Below, piece by piece: positions 1 through 9,707 of a stretch of 64,000 bases of DNA. The first letter of the stretch is position 1. Each line of letters starts with the position of its first letter. The translations under genes and the position numbers were made by a program. The notes beneath the pieces were generated by a model that worked only from the letters and a program-made list of their open reading frames with translations, was not told where the DNA came from and searched no databases. Source of the stretch: Natronohydrobacter sp. (GTDB lineage: Bacteria > Pseudomonadota > Alphaproteobacteria > Rhodobacterales > Rhodobacteraceae); assembly GCA_007125005.1 (NCBI GenBank), contig SLDY01000016.1, forward strand, positions 22,579 to 86,578, in the 5' to 3' direction.

Positions 1-116
1 GTGTCGGGAACGGGTCTTGCGCGACGTGAAGCCCGGATGATTCAGGGATAAAAGCCGCCGGGGAACTCGAAAGCCGGGGGGCGCAAATCGATGCCGATCT
101 GAGCTTGCGGCATATG
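1..116. other. Window edge, no gene called
   Basis: No confident gene. On the plus strand two short open frames run in from the left edge and stop at about base 40 and base 51, so one could be the last codons of a truncated gene, but neither tail is recognisable. The rest is GC-rich spacer leading to the rpsU terminator. Confidence 0.3.
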
Positions 117-148
117 AAAAACCCCCGCAGGCCGCGCCTTCGGGGGTT
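117..148 (-). terminator. Intrinsic terminator of rpsU
   Basis: On the minus strand an 8-bp stem AACCCCCG/CGGGGGTT encloses a loop that can itself pair (AGGC/GCCT) and is followed by a run of five T. It lies just downstream of the rpsU stop codon and points the right way, so it is a convincing rho-independent terminator. Confidence 0.85.
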
Positions 149-190
149 GATCCGTGCAGCAGGTTAACCTGCCGGTCTGGCTCTGTCAGA

Positions 191-397
191 TCAGAGCATG
201 CCTTCGCGCTGCGCCTTTTTGCGCGCAAGTTTGCGCGCACGGCGGATCGCTTCAGCCTTCTCGCGTGCTTTCTTCTCGGAGGGCTTCTCAAAATGCTGCT
301 TGAGCTTCATTTCACGAAACACCCCTTCACGCTGGAGCTTCTTCTTCAGCGCACGAAGTGCCTGATCAACATTGTTGTCACGAACCGATACCTGCAT
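191..397 (-). CDS. rpsU: 30S ribosomal protein bS21
   Basis: Small basic ribosomal protein of the 30S subunit, near the anti-Shine-Dalgarno end of 16S rRNA. The 173-residue track ORF is too long. The true protein is its last 68 residues, starting [19 protein letters not shown], preceded by a good AAGGTGG ribosome-binding site. Length and sequence fit alphaproteobacterial bS21, including the conserved [14 protein letters not shown] start and a Lys/Arg-rich C-terminal helix. It is divergent from the COQ9-family gene, so the short gap between 397 and 506 must hold both promoters. A strong terminator follows. Identity is very safe. Confidence 0.95.
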   Translation of the reverse strand: MQVSVRDNNVDQALRALKKKLQREGVFREMKLKQHFEKPSEKKAREKAEAIRRARKLARKKAQREGML

Positions 398-505
398 GTG
401 GTTTTCACCACCTTTCCAAGTTAAAGTTACATCAAACTGCAGGAGGCTGTCGTCTAGCAGAGGCAAGGCGCTATGTCCAGACTCTGCTGGCCAAGGAGAA
501 GAGAG

Positions 506-1201
506 ATGAAAGACCAGATCAATGCATTGCTGGACGCTGCCATGGTGCATGTGCCATTTGATGGCTGGAGTGATGTGACCTTGAAAGCCGCAGCCGCTGA
601 TTGCGGGATAGACTTGGCAACGGCACGCGCGCTGTTCCCGCGAGGCGGTGTCGACCTTGCGCTTGCTTTCCACAGACGCGGGGATTCCGCGATGGCGTCG
701 CGCCTTGCACAAGAGGATCTCGGCGATCTGCGCTTTCGTGATCGTATTGCGCGTGCCGTGCGCTACCGCATTGAGGCGGCTCAGGATCGAGAGTTGGTGC
801 GCAGGGGCACAGCGCTTTTTGCATTGCCACCCTATGCGGCGGATGGGGTGCGCGCGATCTGGGGCACTGCGGATATGATCTGGTCCACACTGGGTGATCG
901 CTCGACCGATTATAACTGGTACACCAAGCGCGCCAGCCTTTCGGGTGTCTATTCAGCAACAGTGCTCTACTGGCTGGGGGATGATAGTCCCGATGCGCAA
1001 GCCACATGGAACTTCCTGGACAGGCGTATCGATGGCGTCATGCAATTTGAGCGCATCAAGAGCGCAGTGGAGAAGAACCCCGTGGCGCGGATGGCCCTTG
1101 CGGGGCCACGCGCATTCTTGTCTTGCATCAAGGCGCCCGAGCGTGATCCACGGACGGACTTGCCGGGGTATATCCAGCCGAAAGCGCCGCAACAGGGTTG
1201 A
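506..1201 (+). CDS. COQ9 family protein (ubiquinone biosynthesis accessory)
   Basis: The 231-residue product resembles the COQ9 family: a TetR-like N-terminal helical bundle ([20 protein letters not shown]) and the C-terminal COQ9 region with the [22 protein letters not shown] stretch. In eukaryotes COQ9 binds lipids and presents ubiquinone intermediates to COQ7; bacterial homologues in Rhodobacterales are presumed to act likewise, which is inference. I moved the start from 473 to the ATG at 506 because AAGGAGAAGAG sits just upstream and the extra 11 residues look non-coding. The gene is divergent from rpsU. Despite the DNA-binding-like fold of the N-terminus, it is unlikely to be a transcription regulator. 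Confidence 0.85.
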   Translation: MKDQINALLDAAMVHVPFDGWSDVTLKAAAADCGIDLATARALFPRGGVDLALAFHRRGDSAMASRLAQEDLGDLRFRDRIARAVRYRIEAAQDRELVRRGTALFALPPYAADGVRAIWGTADMIWSTLGDRSTDYNWYTKRASLSGVYSATVLYWLGDDSPDAQATWNFLDRRIDGVMQFERIKSAVEKNPVARMALAGPRAFLSCIKAPERDPRTDLPGYIQPKAPQQG

Positions 1202-1261
1202 CGCGCACGGGAATGCGCCGCAATTTGCCGCCCTGATCGAAACAGGATAACGAGGCTGTGC

Positions 1262-2125
1262 ATGGCCGTCGGCAAGGAAATCGTTACGTGGTATGAAGGC
1301 CAGTGGCATCGGGGCAATGCGCTGATAATCGGGGCTGCGGACCACGCTGCGTGGCTGGGATCACAGGTGTTTGACGGTGCGCGGCAATTCGAAGGGGCGC
1401 GGCCCGATCTCGATCTGCATGCCGCTCGCATCATCCGCTCCGCCGAAGTGATGGGAATGCACCCCCCTGTCGATGCCGAAACGGTGCAAGGCTTGATGGA
1501 AGAGGGGTGCCGCATGTTCGGCGCTGATGCGGCGCTCTACCTGCGCCCGATGATGTGGTCGCGTGAATCGAGCCCCGGAATTATTGACGCAACGCCAGAG
1601 AGCACGGGATTTGCCATTTGTATCGAGTCATTGGCCATGCCGGTGCCGGGGGGTTTCTCGCTGACTGTCTCGCCCTTTTGTCGCCCGCGCCCGGATATGG
1701 CGTTGACCGAGGCCAAGGCGGGCTCACTTTATGCAAATAACGCCCGGATCATGGCGGATGCGCGCGCGCGGGGCTATTCCAATGCCTTGTCGCTCGACAT
1801 TAACGGGCATGTGGCGGAAACTGCGTCTACGAATGTGTTCATGGTGCGCGACGGGGTCGTGTTTACACCGGTGCCGAATGGGATGTTCCTGAATGGAATT
1901 ACCCGCCAGCGTGTGATCGGGTTGCTGCGTGACGATGGGGTGGAGGTCGTGGAAAGCGCGCTTACACTGGCCGATTTTGAGGCGGCGGAGGAAATTTTCG
2001 TGACCGGGAATATCGCGAAGGTCATGCCGGTTGCCCGGTACAAAGAACGTGATCTTGGGACAGGCCGGCTCGGGGCTCGGGCGCGGGAGCTTTACTGGGA
2101 TTATGCTGCCTCGCAGCGGAGCTGA
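1262..2125 (+). CDS. ilvE: Class IV PLP aminotransferase, branched-chain type
   Basis: Fold-type IV PLP enzyme that would transfer the amino group between branched-chain amino acids and 2-oxoglutarate. The 287-residue length is normal. The PLP lysine is K152 in LTEAKAGSLYANN, the conserved glutamate lies about 34 residues on (E186 in HVAETASTNVF), and the cofactor phosphate loop is near FLNGITRQRVIGLL. It follows the COQ9-family gene by 60 bases on the same strand and precedes a quinone oxidoreductase. 4-amino-4-deoxychorismate lyase and D-amino acid aminotransferase share the fold, so substrate is inferred; the WYEG start and the overall pattern favour the branched-chain class. Confidence 0.8.
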   Translation: MAVGKEIVTWYEGQWHRGNALIIGAADHAAWLGSQVFDGARQFEGARPDLDLHAARIIRSAEVMGMHPPVDAETVQGLMEEGCRMFGADAALYLRPMMWSRESSPGIIDATPESTGFAICIESLAMPVPGGFSLTVSPFCRPRPDMALTEAKAGSLYANNARIMADARARGYSNALSLDINGHVAETASTNVFMVRDGVVFTPVPNGMFLNGITRQRVIGLLRDDGVEVVESALTLADFEAAEEIFVTGNIAKVMPVARYKERDLGTGRLGARARELYWDYAASQRS

Positions 2126-2159
2126 GATGCGTTGCCGTTGTTGAGCGCGTGCAGCGTTC

Positions 2160-2177
2160 AACTCTCCGTGGAGAGTT
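2160..2177. promoter_or_regulatory. Dyad upstream of quinone oxidoreductase
   Basis: AACTCTCC, two bases, then GGAGAGTT: an exact 8-bp inverted repeat in the 97-base gap between the aminotransferase and the oxidoreductase. There is no T-run, so an operator or leader hairpin is more likely than a terminator. The binding protein is unknown. Confidence 0.4.
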
Positions 2178-2222
2178 CAGGATGCGAAATTGACCCTTCG
2201 CCAAGTGAATAAGGGAATGATC

Positions 2223-3215
2223 ATGGACCTGCCAGATACCATGCGCGCCATCGAAATTTCAGAGCCGGGTGGACCCGAGGTATTGCGCGAGACATTGCGC
2301 CCCGTGCCGGTTCCCGGTGCAGGGCAGGTCGTGGTGCGCATGGCCTATGCAGGCGTAAATCGCCCCGATGCCTTGCAGCGTGCGGGGGCTTATGATCCCC
2401 CTCCCGGTGCGAGTGATCTGCCCGGGCTTGAGGGCGCGGGGACGATCGTTGCGCTCGGGGCGGGTGTCACACGCTGGAAGATCGGCGATCAGGTTTGCGC
2501 ATTGTTTCCGGGCGGTGCATATGCTGAACATGCGCTCACGGATGCCGGGCAGGTTTTACCAGTGCCCGCCGGTATGGGGTTGCGTGAGGCGGCCTGTCTG
2601 CCGGAGACATTCTTCACAGTATGGTCCAATGTGTTCATGCGCGGTGGGCTGCAGGCGGGTGAGAGGTTCCTTGTTCACGGAGGTTCATCGGGGATTGGCA
2701 CAACGGCGATCCAGCTTGCAAATATCTTCGGGGCGCGTGTTTTCACAACTGCAGGATCGTCGGAGAAATGTGCGGCTTGTGAAGAACTCGGCGCTGAGCG
2801 CGCGATCAATTACCGCGATGAAGATTTCGTCAAGGTCGTGCAAGGCGAGGGGGGCGCGAATCTGATCCTTGACATGGTTGGTGGTGCCTATCTTCCACGC
2901 AATCTCAAGGCCCTTGCCGAAGATGGGCGGCTGGTGCAGATCGCGTTTTTGCAAGGCCCGAAAGTTGAAGTGAATTTTGCGCCATTGATGGTGCGGCGGC
3001 TGACAATCACTGGCTCGACGCTGCGCCCGCAATCAGATGCTGCAAAAGCCAGGATTGCGCAGGCGCTTGAGCGCGAAGTCTGGCCGCATCTCACCGCGGG
3101 CCGCATCGCACCTGTCATGGACAGTGAATTCATGCTGGCAGAAGCTCCAAAGGCCCATGCTCGGATGGAAAGCTCCGCCCATATCGGTAAGATCGTTTTG
3201 AAAATTGCGTCTTGA
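2223..3215 (+). CDS. NAD(P)H quinone oxidoreductase, zinc-free MDR family
   Basis: Medium-chain dehydrogenase/reductase of the quinone oxidoreductase (PIG3/QorA-like) branch. It shows the GroES-like N-terminal half (YAGVNRPDALQRAG) and the Rossmann half with the dinucleotide-binding loop HGGSSGIGTTAIQLA. The cysteine and histidine ligands of zinc alcohol dehydrogenases are absent, as expected for this group. It probably reduces quinones or enones with NADPH and acts in detoxification. Three possible starts lie close together; ATG 2223 has AAGGGA seven bases upstream, whereas ATG 2217 is too close to it and 2190 has no site. The exact substrate cannot be told from sequence. Confidence 0.82.
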   Translation: MDLPDTMRAIEISEPGGPEVLRETLRPVPVPGAGQVVVRMAYAGVNRPDALQRAGAYDPPPGASDLPGLEGAGTIVALGAGVTRWKIGDQVCALFPGGAYAEHALTDAGQVLPVPAGMGLREAACLPETFFTVWSNVFMRGGLQAGERFLVHGGSSGIGTTAIQLANIFGARVFTTAGSSEKCAACEELGAERAINYRDEDFVKVVQGEGGANLILDMVGGAYLPRNLKALAEDGRLVQIAFLQGPKVEVNFAPLMVRRLTITGSTLRPQSDAAKARIAQALEREVWPHLTAGRIAPVMDSEFMLAEAPKAHARMESSAHIGKIVLKIAS

Positions 3216-3232
3216 GCAGTCAATTTTCGCAC

Positions 3233-3338
3233 ATTTGATCAAATTGTGGAAGGAAAGACGAGAAAGAGGCTTGCAATGAGCCGGGTTCTTCATGTGGAAT
3301 ATTGCACATGACTGGTCACAGGTCTGCACTTGTGATCA
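3233..3338. promoter_or_regulatory. Palindrome-rich leader of the pot operon
   Basis: Three inverted repeats lie between the oxidoreductase and potF: a perfect 12-bp palindrome ATTTGATCAAAT at 3233-3244; a near-perfect 20-bp dyad with arms CATGTG and CACATG at 3291-3310; and arms TGGTCACA and TGTGATCA (7 of 8 paired) at 3313-3338. These look like operator sites or leader stems controlling potFGHI. No regulator is encoded next to them. Confidence 0.5.
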
Positions 3339-3366
3339 GGAGAGAAAACAACAGGGAGACCATGAC

Positions 3367-4458
3367 ATGACCAAGACGCGACTTCTGGGGACTGCGGCAG
3401 CTATCGGTATCCTGCATTCCGGAATGGCAGTGGCTGAGACTGTAAATGTTTTCAACTGGTCGGATTACATAACTGTCGAAGTGCTCGAGCAGTTCACTGC
3501 CGAAACGGGCATCAGTGTGAATTACGATGTCTATGACAGCAATGATACGCTTGAAGCACGACTGCTGGCAGGTTCTTCAGGATTTGATGTGGTTGTGCCG
3601 ACTGCGACCTTCCTGCAGCGCCAGATTGCAGCCGGTGTGTATCAGCCGCTCAATCGCGATCTGTTGTCCAATTGGGACAACATGGATCCCGCTCTGATGG
3701 CGGCTGCGGCATCTCACGATCCGGACAATGAACATGCAGTCATCTATATGTGGGGGACCACGGGTATTGGCTACAATATCGATATGGTGGCTGCGCGTCT
3801 GGGCGAGGATTTCGAAGTTGATACATGGGCGATGATCTTTGACCCGGAAATCGCAGGTCAGCTGGCTGATTGCGGGATTTCCTGGCTTGATTCGCCGGCA
3901 GATATGTTTCCTGCTGCGTTTTCGTGGATGGGGCTCAACCCGCAATCCACCGATGCCGCAGATTTCGAGGCGGCGACCGAGATGATGATGGGTGTGCGCG
4001 ATACCGTGAGATATTTCCACTCATCGCAATATATCTCTGACCTTGCCAATGGTGAAACCTGTGTTGCTGTAGGCTGGTCGGGCGATGTGCTGCAAGCTGC
4101 AGAGCGCGCTGAGGAAGCGGGGCAGGGCGTGAATGTCTGGTATGCGATCCCGCGCGAGGGGGCGATGCAGTGGTTTGACATGATGGGCATCCCTGCAGAT
4201 GCACCCAATCCCGAAAACGCGCATGCTTTCATCGATTTCATCATGCGCCCGGAAATCAGTGCAGCGATCACCAACTATGTCTGGTTCCCCAATGCTAATT
4301 CTGCGTCATGGGACCTTGTCGATGAGGATATTTTCAACGATCCCGCGATCTTCCCGACAGAGGATGTCAGTGAAACGCTGTTTACTGGCGTGACATATGA
4401 CAGCCGGACAGACCGGACTGTAACACGACTATGGACCCGCGTGCGGACAGGCCAGTAA
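3367..4458 (+). CDS. potF: Putrescine ABC transporter, periplasmic binding protein
   Basis: Periplasmic receptor of a polyamine importer, 363 residues after trimming the track ORF to ATG 3367, which has GGGAG upstream. A signal peptide of about 23 residues ends at AVA|E. The mature start VNVFNWSDYITVEVLEQF and the DSNDTLEARLLAGSSGFDVVVP region closely match PotF of the putrescine system, as does the HDPDNEHAVIYMWGTTGIGYN segment. It heads the order potF-potG-potH-potI and is separated from potG by a strong hairpin with a T-run, which should make it more abundant than the membrane parts. Specificity for putrescine over spermidine is inferred from similarity only. Confidence 0.88.
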   Translation: MTKTRLLGTAAAIGILHSGMAVAETVNVFNWSDYITVEVLEQFTAETGISVNYDVYDSNDTLEARLLAGSSGFDVVVPTATFLQRQIAAGVYQPLNRDLLSNWDNMDPALMAAAASHDPDNEHAVIYMWGTTGIGYNIDMVAARLGEDFEVDTWAMIFDPEIAGQLADCGISWLDSPADMFPAAFSWMGLNPQSTDAADFEAATEMMMGVRDTVRYFHSSQYISDLANGETCVAVGWSGDVLQAAERAEEAGQGVNVWYAIPREGAMQWFDMMGIPADAPNPENAHAFIDFIMRPEISAAITNYVWFPNANSASWDLVDEDIFNDPAIFPTEDVSETLFTGVTYDSRTDRTVTRLWTRVRTGQ

Positions 4459-4466
4459 AGGCTGCA

Positions 4467-4494
4467 CCCTGCCCGGTAGCGGGCAGGGGTTTTT
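4467..4494 (+). terminator. Intercistronic terminator/attenuator between potF and potG
   Basis: Perfect 9-bp stem CCCTGCCCG/CGGGCAGGG with a 4-base loop, then GTTTTT. It begins nine bases after the potF stop, inside the operon, so partial termination would lower potG-H-I relative to potF. Confidence 0.85.
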
Positions 4495-4502
4495 CGTGTG
4501 TA

Positions 4503-5648
4503 ATGAGGGACATCGACGTGCAGCCAGCGATTGCAGCAGATACCAAGCCCTGGCGTAGCGCTGGGGTGGAGCCCTTCATTTCGGTGCGCGGGGCCACCAA
4601 ACGTTTTGGCGATTTCACGGCCGTCTCGAATGTGGACCTGGACATCTACAAGGGAGAGTTGTTTTGCCTGCTGGGTGAATCCGGTTGCGGCAAATCCACC
4701 TTGCTGCGGATGTTGGCCGGGTTCGAGCAACCAACCAGCGGAAGCATCCGAATCGATGGCGAGGATATGGCGCATGTGCCTCCGGATCGGCGCCCGACCA
4801 ATATGATGTTCCAGTCCTACGCGCTGTTTCCGCATATGAGCGTGGAAAAGAATGTTGCCTACGGATTGTTGCGCGAGGGTTTGAAGAAATCCGAAGCCTA
4901 TGCGCGGGCAGGCGAGATGCTACGCATGGTCAAGCTCGAGAAACAGGCAAAGCGCAAGCCCGACCAGCTTTCGGGGGGACAGCGCCAGCGAGTGGCGCTT
5001 GCGCGTGCGCTGGTGAAGCGACCGAAGCTGCTGTTGCTCGATGAGCCTCTGGGCGCGCTCGACAAGAAGCTGCGTGAAGAAACCCAATTCGAGTTGATCA
5101 AGATTCAGGAGACGCTTGGAGTAACATTTATCGTCGTTACCCATGATCAGGATGAGGCGATGACACTCGCCACGCGCATCGGTGTGATGAAGGATGGCGT
5201 GATCGAGCAGATCGGGGAGCCGCGCGAGATTTACGAGACGCCCAACTCGCGCTTCGTGGCGGATTTTATCGGCACCGTGAATCTCTTTGAAGGTAGTGTC
5301 GATGCGGTGGCACCGGACTTGATGCGTATTGTCACCTCAGAGCTTGGCGATGTGTTACTGCCGCCGCAATCCGATCTGACGCGGGGACAGCAGGTTTGGG
5401 GCGCTGTGCGGCCAGAGCGATTCGCCATTACGCGCGCCAAGCCTGAAGGCGTGCAGAATGCCTGGCACGGGCATGTCGAGGAGATGGGATATATCGGACA
5501 TATGTCGCATTACCGGATCCGTTTGGAGAATGGTGTGCTGATCCGGGCCAGCCAGTCGAACCGCCTGCGCGACGAAGATCCAATTTCGTGGGATGAGCGG
5601 GTCTGGGTTTCTGTGGCACCAGGGGCGTTCAGGGTGCTGTCGCGATGA
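4503..5648 (+). CDS. potG: Putrescine ABC transporter ATPase
   Basis: Cytoplasmic ATPase that powers the polyamine importer. It has Walker A GESGCGKST, Q-loop MMFQSYALFPHM, signature LSGGQRQRVALARAL, Walker B LLLLDEPLGALD and the switch VTHDQDEAM, followed by a C-terminal TOBE-type regulatory region from about residue 260. The order of motifs and the FEQPTSGSI and PPDRRPTNMMFQSYA stretches are typical of PotG. Start choice is open: ATG 4503 has no ribosome-binding site, while GTG 4518 (VQPAIAAD) has GAGGGA seven bases upstream and may be the real start. It overlaps potH by four bases (ATGA), which indicates translational coupling. Confidence 0.88.
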   Translation: MRDIDVQPAIAADTKPWRSAGVEPFISVRGATKRFGDFTAVSNVDLDIYKGELFCLLGESGCGKSTLLRMLAGFEQPTSGSIRIDGEDMAHVPPDRRPTNMMFQSYALFPHMSVEKNVAYGLLREGLKKSEAYARAGEMLRMVKLEKQAKRKPDQLSGGQRQRVALARALVKRPKLLLLDEPLGALDKKLREETQFELIKIQETLGVTFIVVTHDQDEAMTLATRIGVMKDGVIEQIGEPREIYETPNSRFVADFIGTVNLFEGSVDAVAPDLMRIVTSELGDVLLPPQSDLTRGQQVWGAVRPERFAITRAKPEGVQNAWHGHVEEMGYIGHMSHYRIRLENGVLIRASQSNRLRDEDPISWDERVWVSVAPGAFRVLSR

Positions 5649-6592
5649 GCGCGGGCAATGCGTTGACACGCTCGGGGCCATGGCGCGGCACGGCCTGGGC
5701 GATGGGCAAGCTTGGTATCTCGGGGCGCATGCTCGTAATCGCGATCCCGATGCTCTGGCTCGGTGTGTTCTTTCTGGCCCCGTTTTTCGTGCTGGGGCGC
5801 ATCTCGCTGGCCGAAGCCATCATCGCCCGCCCACCTTTTACGCCGCTCTTTGATCGTGCGCCCGATGGCTCGCTTGAGATTATCGCAAGCCTTGAGAATT
5901 ATCGCTTCCTGCTGCAGGACGCGCTCTATCGCAATGCCTATCTATCCTCAATCCGGGTGGCGTTGGTTTCGACCATCTTCGCGCTGCTGATCGGCTATCC
6001 CATCGCCTATTACATCGCCCGCGCGCCTGAACCGAAGCGCTCGCTGCTGCTGTTGATGGTGATCTTGCCGTTCTGGACCAGCTTCCTGTTGCGCGTCTAT
6101 GCATGGATGGGGTTCCTGCGCTCTAATGGGGTGATCAACAATACGCTGATTTCGCTCGGTCTTATCGATAGTCCGATCCAGATGATGCAAACCGATTTTG
6201 CGGTCTATATTGGCATCGTCTATACCTATCTGCCGTTCATGATCCTGCCGCTTTACGCCAATCTCACCAAACTTGACGGCGCACTTCTGGAGGCAGCCAG
6301 CGACCTCGGGGCCTCTCCGATGGTAACCTTCTTTACAGTGACGCTGCCGCTGTCGCTGCCGGGGATTGTTGCTGGCTCGATGCTGGTGTTCATCCCGGCA
6401 ATTGGCGAATACGTGATCCCGGCGTTGTTGGGCGGCCCCGATACGCTGATGATCGGGCGCGTGCTCTGGGATGAATTCTTTTCCTCGCGCGACTGGCCGG
6501 TGGCCTCTGCCGTGGCGATTGTCATGCTGTTTCTCGTGGTTGCGCCGATCATGTGGCTGCAATCCGTACAAAACCGGCGGGGGATGGACTGA
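5645..6592 (+). CDS. potH: Putrescine ABC transporter permease 1
   Basis: Inner-membrane permease of 315 residues with about six membrane helices, the first at WLGVFFLAPFFVLGRISL. The EAA coupling motif that contacts the ATPase is visible as LLEAASDLGASPMVTFFTVTLPLSLPGI in the second half. A loop with FDRAPDGSLE between helices 1 and 2 is typical of PotH/PotB. Its start overlaps the potG stop by four bases and its own stop shares one base with the potI start, so the three are co-translated. PotH is preferred over PotB because the neighbouring binding protein and ATPase are PotF- and PotG-like. Confidence 0.86.
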   Translation: MSAGNALTRSGPWRGTAWAMGKLGISGRMLVIAIPMLWLGVFFLAPFFVLGRISLAEAIIARPPFTPLFDRAPDGSLEIIASLENYRFLLQDALYRNAYLSSIRVALVSTIFALLIGYPIAYYIARAPEPKRSLLLLMVILPFWTSFLLRVYAWMGFLRSNGVINNTLISLGLIDSPIQMMQTDFAVYIGIVYTYLPFMILPLYANLTKLDGALLEAASDLGASPMVTFFTVTLPLSLPGIVAGSMLVFIPAIGEYVIPALLGGPDTLMIGRVLWDEFFSSRDWPVASAVAIVMLFLVVAPIMWLQSVQNRRGMD

Positions 6593-7392
6593 TGCGCGGC
6601 TGGTTCCTGCCCATGGCGGTGGCATTGGGGTTCATCTTTCTCTATGCACCGATCATCTCGCTTGTTGTGTTTTCTTTCAATGAAAGCCGCCTTGTCACTG
6701 TCTGGGGTGGGTTCTCGACCAAGTGGTATGGCGAGTTATTGCGCGATCGTCAGATCCTCGGTTCGGCATGGGTCAGTCTGCAAGTTGCTTTCTGGTCGGC
6801 CAATCTCGCGGTCATCATCGGGACACTCGGCGCGTTTGTTCTCACGCGTTTCGGCAAGTTCACGGGGCGCCTCTTGCTCACTGCGATGATCACAGCACCG
6901 CTTGTCATGCCCGAGGTCATCACTGGCTTGTCGCTCCTGCTCCTGTTCGTATCCATGGAATTGACACTGGGCTGGCCAGCAGGGCGCGGCCTGATCACGA
7001 TCATCATTGCGCATACGACCTTCTGCGCGGCCTTTGTCGCTGTTATTGCGCAATCACGTCTGCGTAGTATGGACGAGTCGCTCGAAGAAGCCGCGCGCGA
7101 TCTGGGCGCAGGGCCGGTGCGCGTGTTCTTTGATATCACTCTGCCGGTGATTACGCCGGCGCTTGTCGCCGGGTGGCTCTTGGCCTTCACTTTATCTCTG
7201 GATGATCTTGTGATCGCGAGCTTTGTTTCCGGGCCGGGAGCGTCGACCTTGCCCATGGTCATTTTCTCCAAGGTCCGGCTTGGGGTCAGCCCTGATGTGA
7301 ATGCGCTGGCGACCATCATCATCGGGTTTGTGCTGGTTGCTGTGCTGATTGCAGCATGGCTGATGCGTCGGGCTGTGCAGCGGGAGAGGTGA
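6592..7392 (+). CDS. potI: Putrescine ABC transporter permease 2
   Basis: Second membrane subunit, 266 residues with six predicted helices. It begins MRGWFLPMAVALGFIFLYAP and carries FNESRLVTVWGGFSTKWYGELL, characteristic of PotI/PotC. The EAA motif is LEEAARDLGAGPVRVFFDITLPVITPAL. I moved the start to ATG 6592, which shares its A with the potH stop TGA; the upstream part of the track ORF is potH read in another frame. The stop codon overlaps a perfect inverted repeat that precedes katG, so the transcript end and the katG control region touch. Confidence 0.86.
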   Translation: MRGWFLPMAVALGFIFLYAPIISLVVFSFNESRLVTVWGGFSTKWYGELLRDRQILGSAWVSLQVAFWSANLAVIIGTLGAFVLTRFGKFTGRLLLTAMITAPLVMPEVITGLSLLLLFVSMELTLGWPAGRGLITIIIAHTTFCAAFVAVIAQSRLRSMDESLEEAARDLGAGPVRVFFDITLPVITPALVAGWLLAFTLSLDDLVIASFVSGPGASTLPMVIFSKVRLGVSPDVNALATIIIGFVLVAVLIAAWLMRRAVQRER

Positions 7393-7407
7393 TAAGAAAG
7401 TCTTATC
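7391..7407. promoter_or_regulatory. Perfect palindrome upstream of katG
   Basis: GATAAGA, AAG, TCTTATC: a perfect 7-bp inverted repeat starting inside the potI stop codon and 80 bases upstream of the katG start. It is AT-rich and followed by TTAACAATT. It could be an operator for a peroxide- or iron-responsive regulator or a weak terminator; which one cannot be decided by reading. Confidence 0.45.
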
Positions 7408-7441
7408 TTAACAATTAGAAAAAGCAGCTTAACCTGATTGA

Positions 7442-9652
<2,211 letters not shown>

Positions 9653-9676
9653 AGCGCGATTGATACAAAACTTCTG

Positions 9677-9705
9677 CGCGGCGTGCCCAAGGGTGCGCCG
9701 CGTTT
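9677..9705 (+). terminator. Terminator after katG
   Basis: Stem CGCGGCG/CGCCGCG extended by G-U pairs through TGCCC/GGGTG, followed by TTT. It lies in the short gap between the convergent katG and kinase-like gene. The T-run is short, so efficiency is uncertain. Confidence 0.6.
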
Positions 9706-9707
9706 GC

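Noticed and set aside
1-51. End of a coding gene at the left edge
   Set aside because: Two frames stop within the first 51 bases, but each tail is too short to recognise or choose between.
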